Source: JBFGCA01 sp041567315 (GTDB lineage Bacteria; Acidobacteriota; Thermoanaerobaculia; Multivoradales; JAHEKO01). From it: a stretch of DNA of 20,869 nt. The position numbers and the translations under genes were made by a program. Below the pieces are notes generated by a model that saw only the letters and a program-made list of their open reading frames with translations, did not search any database and was not told where the DNA came from. The stretch spans positions 1 through 20,869 of the forward strand of contig JBFGCA010000086.1 of assembly GCA_041567315.1 (NCBI GenBank), given 5' to 3'. This document shows, in pieces, positions 16,075 to 20,869 of this stretch; within the stretch, counting starts at the first letter, position 1, and each line of letters starts with the position of its first letter.

Positions 16075-16818
16075 TTACCGGAGCCCGAGGCCTTCCTCTT
16101 CCGCCGGCGACAGCTTGCGGGCGCTCCAGGTGCCGCCGCCCGGCCGGCCGCCGGTGACGTCGACCGCCGTCCACTGCCCGGTGATCTCGCCGGTCTCCTG
16201 GTCGAACTCGCCGTCCAAGGTCGCGTCGAACCCGCGGCGCGCGTCCACCCGCTCGAGGACGATCCGCCGCTCGACCAGCGTGCCGCGCAGCGACCCCTGG
16301 TCGCCGTTGCTCAGCCGGTAGGTGCCGCTGACCTCGGTCCCCCGCTGGCGCAAATTGGCCAGCCCGAACTCGCTGTCCGGCGAGATCTCCAGGCGCCAAA
16401 GCCCGTCGAGCCGCGCCGTCTCCACCAGCTCGCGGTTGCGCTGCCGCTCGATCTGGCTGCCCAGCTCCTCCAGGCGCTCCATCCGGCCGTAGAGCTGGCG
16501 CCGCAGCTCCGCCACCTCGCGGCTGCGGGCGTAGGCCGTCTCCCGCGCCGCCGCCAGCCGCTCCTCGGCCCGGCGCAGCTCCTCGACCGGCACCGCCTGG
16601 TCCTCCAGCGCCGCGTCCAGCGTCCGCTCCTCGGCCTCCAGCCGCCGCCGCGCCTCCCCCTCCTGAACCCGCGCCCGCGCGTACCGGGCCAGGTCCGCGT
16701 CCAGCAGCCGCGCCTCGACCACGAACGAGGCCTCGAGGACTGCCAGCAGCTCCTGGGCGGCCGCCGCCGCCGCCAGCGACAGCGCCACCAGAGCCCAGCC
16801 GGCTGCTCTCCGTCCCAC
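16075..16818 (-). CDS. Exported coiled-coil protein with C-terminal beta domain, function unknown
   Basis: The product is 247 aa from GTG 16818. Residues 1-22 (GRRAAGWALVALSLAAAAAAQ) form a signal peptide. Residues about 25-135 are Ala/Glu/Arg-rich with a heptad-like pattern, indicating a long coiled coil. Residues about 140-240 form a compact beta domain with repeated Gly-turn strands (LDGLWRLEISP, GTEVSGTYRLSNGDQGSLRG, GEITGQWTAVD, GGGTWSARK). That domain recalls small beta-barrels often found in exported proteins of unknown role; I cannot name the family. The GTG is favoured because it starts the signal peptide and sits 6 nt after a TGC-TACGAT extended -10, implying a leaderless mRNA. The gene is convergent with the S26-like peptidase gene across a 29-bp gap. 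Confidence 0.72.
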   Translation of the reverse strand: MGRRAAGWALVALSLAAAAAAQELLAVLEASFVVEARLLDADLARYARARVQEGEARRRLEAEERTLDAALEDQAVPVEELRRAEERLAAARETAYARSREVAELRRQLYGRMERLEELGSQIERQRNRELVETARLDGLWRLEISPDSEFGLANLRQRGTEVSGTYRLSNGDQGSLRGTLVERRIVLERVDARRGFDATLDGEFDQETGEITGQWTAVDVTGGRPGGGTWSARKLSPAEEEGLGLR

Positions 16819-16824
16819 GGGGAG

Positions 16825-16833
16825 ATCGTAGCA
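16825..16833 (-). promoter_or_regulatory. Candidate extended -10 giving a leaderless transcript
   Basis: On the minus strand TGC-TACGAT ends 6 nt before GTG 16818. There is no Shine-Dalgarno between them and no clear -35. The spacing fits transcription starting at or next to the GTG. The flanking 16834-16982 region is very GC-rich and shows no gene. Confidence 0.42.
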
Positions 16834-16982
16834 AGGCGCGGGGTCGCGGGGGCCGACTCGCGCAACCGCGCCAGAAGGGGGCCCGCTCGGCCCGCGGGCG
16901 CCACGGCGCGGCGCAGGCGGCGCTGACGGCGGCTCTCGACGGCCTCGAGCCTTCGACGACCCGCCCGACTTTCGCCACGAGC

Positions 16983-16991
16983 TGCTAGACT
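16983..16991 (+). promoter_or_regulatory. Candidate extended -10 promoter of the tRNA cluster
   Basis: TGC-TAGACT lies 10 nt upstream of the first base of tRNA-Pro, a usual place for a stable-RNA promoter with a very short leader. No convincing -35 hexamer is seen. Confidence 0.45.
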
Positions 16992-17001
16992 GCGGGGTCG
17001 C

Positions 17002-17078
17002 CGGGGCGTGGCGCAGCCTGGTAGCGCATCTGCTTTGGGAGCAGAGGGTCCCCAGTTCAAATCTGGGCGCCCCGACCA
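17002..17078 (+). tRNA. tRNA-Pro(TGG)
   Basis: A full cloverleaf can be drawn by eye: 7-bp acceptor CGGGGCG/CGCCCCG, anticodon stem TCTGC/GCAGA with loop TTTGGGA (anticodon TGG), T-arm CCCAG-TTCAAAT-CTGGG, discriminator A and an encoded CCA. It is the first of four tRNA genes on this strand. Confidence 0.96.
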
Positions 17079-17105
17079 CGAGACGGCTCGCATCCGTCTC
17101 CCCGG

Positions 17106-17181
17106 CTGCCAGTAGCTCAGTGGATAGAGCGGCGGCCTTCTAAGCCGCGGGTCGGGGGTTCGAATCCCTCCTGGCAGGCCA
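17106..17181 (+). tRNA. tRNA-Arg(TCT)
   Basis: Acceptor CTGCCAG/CTGGCAG, anticodon stem GCGGC/GCCGC with loop CTTCTAA (anticodon TCT), T-loop TTCGAAT, discriminator G and an encoded CCA. It reads the AGA/AGG codons, which are rare in this GC-rich genome. It lies 27 bp after tRNA-Pro. Confidence 0.96.
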
Positions 17182-17183
17182 GC

Positions 17184-17189
17184 TACAAT
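17184..17189 (+). promoter_or_regulatory. Possible internal -10 element upstream of tRNA-His
   Basis: TACAAT, close to the -10 consensus, lies in the 47-bp spacer between tRNA-Arg(TCT) and tRNA-His. It could allow independent transcription of the last two tRNAs, but no -35 is recognisable. The spacer also holds a short GGCC-ACA-GGCC inverted repeat. Confidence 0.25.
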
Positions 17190-17228
17190 AGGGGGGGTTC
17201 GGACTGGCCACAGGCCGGTTCATTGACT

Positions 17229-17305
17229 GGTGAGCGTAGCTCAATAGGTAGAGCGCTGGACTGTGGCTCCAGTGGTTGAGGGTTCGATCCCCTTCGCTCA
17301 CCCCA
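17229..17305 (+). tRNA. tRNA-His(GTG)
   Basis: Acceptor GTGAGCG/CGCTCAC, anticodon stem CTGGA/TCCAG with loop CTGTGGC (anticodon GTG), T-loop TTCGATC and an encoded CCA. The discriminator is C, and the base before position 1 is an encoded G that can pair with it. This G-1:C73 pair is the identity element of bacterial tRNA-His. Confidence 0.96.
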
Positions 17306-17309
17306 TCGT

Positions 17310-17387
17310 GCGCCCTTAGCTCAGCCCGGATAGAGCGACGGCCTCCGGAGCCGTAGGTCAGAGGTTCGAATCCTCTAGGGCGCACCA
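17310..17387 (+). tRNA. tRNA-Arg(CCG)
   Basis: Acceptor GCGCCCT/AGGGCGC, anticodon stem ACGGC/GCCGT with loop CTCCGGA (anticodon CCG), T-arm GAGG-TTCGAAT-CCTC, discriminator A and an encoded CCA. It follows tRNA-His by 4 bp, so the two are surely co-transcribed. It is the last tRNA before the lower-GC region. Confidence 0.96.
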
Positions 17388-17507
17388 CTCCCGCCTACGC
17401 TTGTTTCCTCGCAGCTCGCTCCAATGAGGCGGCCCGCGACGCTGTGCATTGGGCGACGGGTGAGCACCTCCGCGAGCCATCATCGACTGGCGAAACCGCG
17501 GACCAGC

Positions 17508-17521
17508 GGCCCCGACGGGCC
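17508..17521. other. Small GC hairpin downstream of tRNA cluster
   Basis: A 5-bp inverted repeat GGCCC-CGAC-GGGCC lies between the tRNAs and the TonB-receptor promoter. It could end tRNA transcription or be chance. No T-run follows. Nothing else gene-like is visible from 17388 to 17552. Confidence 0.2.
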
Positions 17522-17536
17522 CCACGGGCTCTGGCG

Positions 17537-17556
17537 CCTGTGCTGGCCCCTGTGCT
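17537..17556 (+). repeat. Direct repeat CCTGTGCT x2, period 12, overlapping the receptor promoter
   Basis: Two identical 8-mers, 17537-17544 and 17549-17556, are spaced 12 bp apart, and the second contains the TGC of the extended -10. The position would suit an activator or repressor site. This is positional inference only. Confidence 0.35.
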
Positions 17557-17561
17557 ACCAT
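17553..17561 (+). promoter_or_regulatory. Extended -10 promoter of the TonB-dependent receptor gene
   Basis: TGC-TACCAT predicts transcription from about 17568 and a 5' leader of about 46 nt containing the AAGGAG ribosome binding site. It overlaps an in-frame ATG at 17560, which argues against that codon being the start. Confidence 0.45.
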
Positions 17562-17599
17562 GGAAGCTCCGTTTGTTCCCATGGATCGACAATCTGAGG

Positions 17600-17605
17600 A
17601 AGGAG
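17600..17605 (+). promoter_or_regulatory. Ribosome binding site deciding the TonB-receptor start
   Basis: AAGGAG lies 8 nt before ATG 17614. It is one of the few clear Shine-Dalgarno sequences in the window and selects 17614 over the in-frame ATGs at 17560 and 17581. Confidence 0.7.
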
Positions 17606-17613
17606 TTGGAGTG

Positions 17614-19992
17614 ATGCGGATACTCGCCCGCCGCGGAGAGAAGCTCGTCCTGTTCCTCGCGCTATTGGCACTCGCTCTCGTGCCGCCGCATGCGCTGCAG
17701 GCGCAGCCAACGACCGCCGACGAGGAAAGCTCGGAGGCGGGTGAGGAGACAGCCGAGGCAGGTGAGGAGGAGCCGGCGGACGAGCTGATCGACGAGATCA
17801 TCGTCACCGGCACGGCCGACGGAGCCGAGGTGCGCAAGTTCGACGCCAGCTTCGCGATCACGACGCTGCCCAGCGACGACATCGAGAAGTTCTCTCCGAA
17901 GAGCACGGCCGACCTGCTGAAGGTCGTGCCCGGCGTCTGGTCGGAGAGCTCCGGTGGGGTCTCCGGCGCCAACGTGTTCGTTCGCGGCTTCCCGGGCGGA
18001 GGCGACGCCCCGTATCTCACCGTGCAGATCAACGGCTCGCCGTTCTTTCCCCCACCGACCCTGTCCTTCCTGGAGAACACGACGCTGTTCCGCATCGACG
18101 AAACGGTCTTGCGCATGGAGGCGCTGCGCGGCGGCCCCAACCCGGTGTTCAGCAACGGTCAACCGGGACTGACCACCAACTTCATTCTCCGCGAAGGCGG
18201 AGAGGACACCGAGGGCTTCGTAAAGTACAGCACCTCGGACTACGAGCTGCGGCGCTTCGACGGCTACGTGAGCGGCAAGATCGCCGACGACTTCTACTAC
18301 ATGGTCGGCGGCTACATTTCGAGCTCGCCCGGCGTCCGAGACTCCGGCTTCAATTCGGACGAGGGCTTCCAGGCGACGCTCAATCTGACCAGGAACCTGG
18401 AGCGCGGGAAGATCAACTTCTTTCACCGCGAGACCGACGACAGCGGTACCTGGTACCTGCCGGTGGCCCTCAACGTGCCGGGCGTGGACAATGAATACAA
18501 TCAGATCGGTGCCCTGAACCGGCAGCGCCGAATCCTGTTCGCCAACAACTTCGGCGATGCCTCGTTCGAGAATCCGCAGGCCAAGACCCTCGATCTGGGT
18601 GAAGGTCGTGGCTGGGACGGAGGGGTTACGGGAGGGTCGGTCGTCTTCCAGATCGCCGACGACTGGGAGCTGGTCGATCGATTCAGTTACACGTCCGGCG
18701 ACGCGGACACCCTTGGACTCGTGCCGCAGGGCGGCGCGGTGCAGATCGGAGCGCTGCGCGCCAATCCGGCGCTCGATCCGGCCGCGGTGATCGTCGGGCC
18801 GATCACCGGCTCGGTGAGTGGTCGTGCGATCTCGGATTCCGAGTACATCCAGCAGTTCGGCGCGTGGGAAGTCCGCAAGGACATCGAGGCGTTCACCAAC
18901 GACCTCGGCCTGACCAAGCAGTTCGACAAAGGCCAGGTGACGTTCGGCCTGTACTCCGCCAACTCGTCGACGGACGAGTTCTGGTCTCTGGGGAATCACA
19001 AGTACGAAGTCGTACAGGCGGGCGGCGAGGTGGTGACGGGAATCGCCTGCAACGACCCGGCGATCGACAGTTGCACGTGGAACTACGACATCGACGCGCG
19101 GGGTGACGCGACCACTCGAGCGCTGTACGCCGCGGTGACCTACGACGCCACCGAGCGATGGACCATCGACTTCGGCGTGCGCACCGAAAACCACAAGGTC
19201 GAGTACTCCGTCGACGAGGGCCTCGACGGCCTGGTGACGCTGGGACTCTCTTTCGACGAGACCGAGCTGTCGTGGACCGCGGCGGCGAACTACCTGATCA
19301 ACGACAACCTCGGTGCCTTCGCCCGCATCAACAGCGGCAGCAAGATGCCGTACTTCGACGACTTCCGGGACAATCGGGACGCTTTTCGCGGCGGCAACCT
19401 CCTGATCCAGGAGGTCGACCAGCAGGAGCTCGGCCTCAAATGGGTCACCAACAAGCTCAGCGTCTATGGGACCGTGTTCCTCACCGAGGTGGATCCGACC
19501 TTCTTCATTGCGCTGACCGGAGCGGGGGCGGCGGACATCATCACCCAGGAGGCGATGGGGGTCGAGCTGGACGCCCTGTGGAACTCGGGCACGGGGTTCT
19601 ACGTGACGTTGAACGCGACGATCCAGGATACGGAGATCAAGCGCGGCCCGAACGCCGGCAACGAGACCCAGCGTCAACCCGGCTGGCAGTTGCGGCTCAC
19701 GCCCAGCTACTCCTTCCAGATGGGCAGGTCGTTCACGACGGTCTACGGCACGATCAGCGCCGTCGACGACCGCTGGGGAGAGCCGGAAAACGTCAACCGG
19801 TTGGACGGCTACGAGAAGATCGACCTTGGCGCGATCGTCAGCCTGAACGAGAGGTTCTCGGTTCACCTGTCGGTGGACAATCTCACCAACGAGGAGGCCC
19901 TGACCGAGAGCGATCCGCGCACGATCGCGGCGCCGAACGGCCGGTTCATCCTGCCGCGATCCGTGACCCTGGGTCTCGGGTACGGCTTCTGA
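17614..19992 (+). CDS. TonB-dependent outer-membrane receptor
   Basis: This is a 792-aa outer-membrane transporter driven by TonB/ExbBD. It has a signal peptide (residues 1-30, ending ALQA), then an acidic low-complexity spacer (about 31-58, with EAGEETA repeated), and the TonB box DEIIVTG at 60-66. The plug domain follows (about 70-190, with LLKVVPGVW, GGVSGANVFVRGFPGG and the LRGGPNPVFSNG motif), then a 22-strand-type barrel. It ends in Phe (LGLGYGF), the usual beta-barrel assembly signal. The segment near DPAIDSCTWNYDI has two nearby Cys (in GIACNDPAIDSC) that could form a loop disulfide. GC is visibly lower than in the genes to the left. An MFS permease follows on the same strand, a pairing known from carbohydrate-uptake loci (for example TBDT plus MFS sugar systems of Xanthomonas and Caulobacter). 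The substrate here is unknown. Confidence 0.93.
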   Translation: MRILARRGEKLVLFLALLALALVPPHALQAQPTTADEESSEAGEETAEAGEEEPADELIDEIIVTGTADGAEVRKFDASFAITTLPSDDIEKFSPKSTADLLKVVPGVWSESSGGVSGANVFVRGFPGGGDAPYLTVQINGSPFFPPPTLSFLENTTLFRIDETVLRMEALRGGPNPVFSNGQPGLTTNFILREGGEDTEGFVKYSTSDYELRRFDGYVSGKIADDFYYMVGGYISSSPGVRDSGFNSDEGFQATLNLTRNLERGKINFFHRETDDSGTWYLPVALNVPGVDNEYNQIGALNRQRRILFANNFGDASFENPQAKTLDLGEGRGWDGGVTGGSVVFQIADDWELVDRFSYTSGDADTLGLVPQGGAVQIGALRANPALDPAAVIVGPITGSVSGRAISDSEYIQQFGAWEVRKDIEAFTNDLGLTKQFDKGQVTFGLYSANSSTDEFWSLGNHKYEVVQAGGEVVTGIACNDPAIDSCTWNYDIDARGDATTRALYAAVTYDATERWTIDFGVRTENHKVEYSVDEGLDGLVTLGLSFDETELSWTAAANYLINDNLGAFARINSGSKMPYFDDFRDNRDAFRGGNLLIQEVDQQELGLKWVTNKLSVYGTVFLTEVDPTFFIALTGAGAADIITQEAMGVELDALWNSGTGFYVTLNATIQDTEIKRGPNAGNETQRQPGWQLRLTPSYSFQMGRSFTTVYGTISAVDDRWGEPENVNRLDGYEKIDLGAIVSLNERFSVHLSVDNLTNEEALTESDPRTIAAPNGRFILPRSVTLGLGYGF

Positions 19993-20040
19993 TCGGGCGC
20001 CCGGCTCGGCAGTCGCGCCCCGGCGGACGTATCTGAAAGC

Positions 20041-20070
20041 CCGGTCTTTGCGGTGCGCGGGAAAGACGGG
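20041..20070 (+). terminator. Imperfect hairpin after the receptor gene
   Basis: GTCTTT (20044-20049) pairs with AAAGAC (20062-20067), extended by two outer C-G pairs after one mismatch, across a 12-nt loop. It lies about 50 nt past the receptor stop, so it may attenuate transcription into the MFS gene. There is no T-tract. Confidence 0.28.
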
Positions 20071-20091
20071 TCTCGCCGCCTCGAAAGGCTT

Positions 20092-20109
20092 GCCGCGGCG
20101 GACCGCGGC
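20092..20109. other. Perfect 7-bp inverted repeat upstream of the MFS gene
   Basis: GCCGCGG-CGGA-CCGCGGC is a perfect 7-bp stem with a 4-nt loop, ending 68 nt before the MFS start. It may be an mRNA hairpin or an operator. No T-run follows, so a simple intrinsic terminator is unlikely. Confidence 0.3.
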
Positions 20110-20177
20110 GTGATCGTGCGCGCCAACAGGTGCGATATCCGCCCCGGCCGCCTCGCAACCGTCTTCAGGAAGCAGGG

Positions 20178-20869
20178 ATGAATCGCTGGGTCGTCAAGAT
20201 ATCGCTGTTCCTCAATTATTTCGTCTTCGCGATACTGCTCAACAGCGTCGGCACGGTCGTCCTCCAGGTCCAGAACACGTACGGCGTCTCCGAGTCGTCG
20301 GCGGCCGTCCTCGAGGCCTTCAAGGACCTGCCGATCGCCATTACGTCTTTCCTGGTCGCCTCGTTCATCGTCAGGATCGGCTACCGGCGCGCGATGCTGC
20401 TGGCGCTGGGGTTCATCGCTTTGGTGGCGCTGATGATGCCGCAGCTGCCCACATTCTGGATGGCGAAGGCGATGTTCGCGGCGACCGGCGTCGGGTTCGC
20501 GCTCGTCAAGATATCGGTGTTCGCGACGCTGGGTCTGGTCACCGACTCGCGTCAGGAGCACGTCAGCCTGATGAACTTTCTGGAGTCGTTCTTCATGGTC
20601 GGCGTGCTGTCGGGGTACTTCATCTTCAGCGCCTTCGTCGACGACGCGGATCCCTCGTCAATGGGGTGGCTCGACGTCTACTGGGTGCTGGCGGCGATGG
20701 CGCTGGCGGCATTCGCACTGCTTTTCTGCGCGAGGATCGACGAAAGCGCGGCACACGTCGACGAGCCGGAAGGGCTGGCCGGGGAGTTCACCGGCATGCT
20801 CGAGCTCTGCATCCGGCCGCTGGTCCTCGTGTTCATTGCCAGCGCCTTCTTGTACGTGCTGATCGAGCA
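20178..20869 (+). CDS. Major facilitator superfamily permease (3' partial)
   Basis: The frame is open to the right edge; 230 residues are visible. ATG 20178 is preceded by AGGA 7 nt upstream. Hydrophobic helices appear at about residues 7-28, 45-68, 73-92, 98-118, 129-150 and 164-183, with a charged loop (ESAAHVDEPEGLAGE) before the seventh helix, which is cut off. This is the layout of the N-terminal six-helix half of an MFS transporter. The R-x-G-Y-R-R turn (RIGYRRAML) at the helix 2-3 loop resembles the MFS signature loop. The position 185 bp after a TonB-dependent receptor suggests it carries the same nutrient across the inner membrane; a sugar is the commonest case, but this is inference. 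Confidence 0.85.
   Translation, partial: MNRWVVKISLFLNYFVFAILLNSVGTVVLQVQNTYGVSESSAAVLEAFKDLPIAITSFLVASFIVRIGYRRAMLLALGFIALVALMMPQLPTFWMAKAMFAATGVGFALVKISVFATLGLVTDSRQEHVSLMNFLESFFMVGVLSGYFIFSAFVDDADPSSMGWLDVYWVLAAMALAAFALLFCARIDESAAHVDEPEGLAGEFTGMLELCIRPLVLVFIASAFLYVLIE

Noticed and set aside
16819..17079. N-terminal extension of the coiled-coil gene through the tRNA-Pro region
   Set aside because: It would overlap antisense to a tRNA and precede the signal peptide. Promoter and signal-peptide positions support GTG 16818.
17560..17613. ATG 17560 and ATG 17581 as starts of the TonB receptor
   Set aside because: 17560 lies inside the -10 element. Neither has a ribosome binding site, whereas ATG 17614 has AAGGAG at 8 nt and begins a proper signal peptide.
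1..20869. CRISPR array, insertion sequences, toxin-antitoxin, phage or RiPP cluster
   Set aside because: No regularly spaced repeats, transposase or integrase motifs, or small toxin-like gene pairs were seen. The S26-like gene has no PqqD or precursor partner in the window.

Overview
The window is a GC-rich bacterial chromosome segment from a Gram-negative organism. It encodes a tripartite RND efflux system, a lipoprotein adaptor, several exported proteins and a TonB-dependent receptor, so the cell has an outer membrane. Very high GC in the left 17 kb, extended -10 promoters of the form TGS-TAnnnT, apparent leaderless starts and the mix of families (iPGM, DUF3108-like, YihY/BrkB, Cys/His S26-like peptidase) fit an Acidobacteriota-type genome. 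That placement is inference; no rRNA or other phylogenetic marker is present.

Layout. (1) Positions 1-6531, + strand: an efflux operon of three overlapping genes. They are a 5'-truncated fusion of a periplasmic substrate-binding-like domain to a TolC-type outer-membrane channel, an RND adaptor lipoprotein, and an RND inner-membrane permease. (2) 6579-9954, - strand, convergent with the operon: gpmI (cofactor-independent phosphoglycerate mutase) followed 16 bp later by an exported sulfatase/alkaline-phosphatase-superfamily protein. (3) 10195-12536, + strand: a DUF3108-like exported protein translationally coupled to a YihY/BrkB membrane protein. The latter's Pro/Arg-rich tail overlaps the convergent downstream gene by 101 bp. 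(4) 12436-15300, - strand: a large exported protein of about 954 aa that I do not recognise. It is divergent from (5) 15509-16045, + strand: a small S24/S26-like peptidase with Cys in place of the usual catalytic Ser. (6) 16075-16818, - strand: an exported protein with a coiled coil and a C-terminal beta domain. (7) 17002-17387, + strand: four tRNA genes, Pro(TGG), Arg(TCT), His(GTG) and Arg(CCG). (8) 17614 to the end, + strand: a TonB-dependent receptor and a 3'-truncated MFS permease, probably one nutrient-uptake locus.

The left part is very GC-rich (a 60-base sample near 2.65 kb is about 83% GC). Beyond the tRNA cluster GC falls (a 60-base sample near 18.25 kb is about 62%), which suggests an accessory or transferred segment beside the tRNAs.

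No gene-free stretch exceeds 300 bases. The longest are 9955-10194, 15301-15508, 16819-17001, 17388-17613 and 19993-20177. They hold promoter-like elements and small inverted repeats but no convincing extra gene. I see no CRISPR array, insertion sequence, rRNA or prophage. I found no clear-cut new defence or biosynthetic system. The best leads are the binding-domain/TolC fusion, the Cys-for-Ser S26-like peptidase beside the unknown 954-aa protein, and the repeated extended -10/leaderless architecture.
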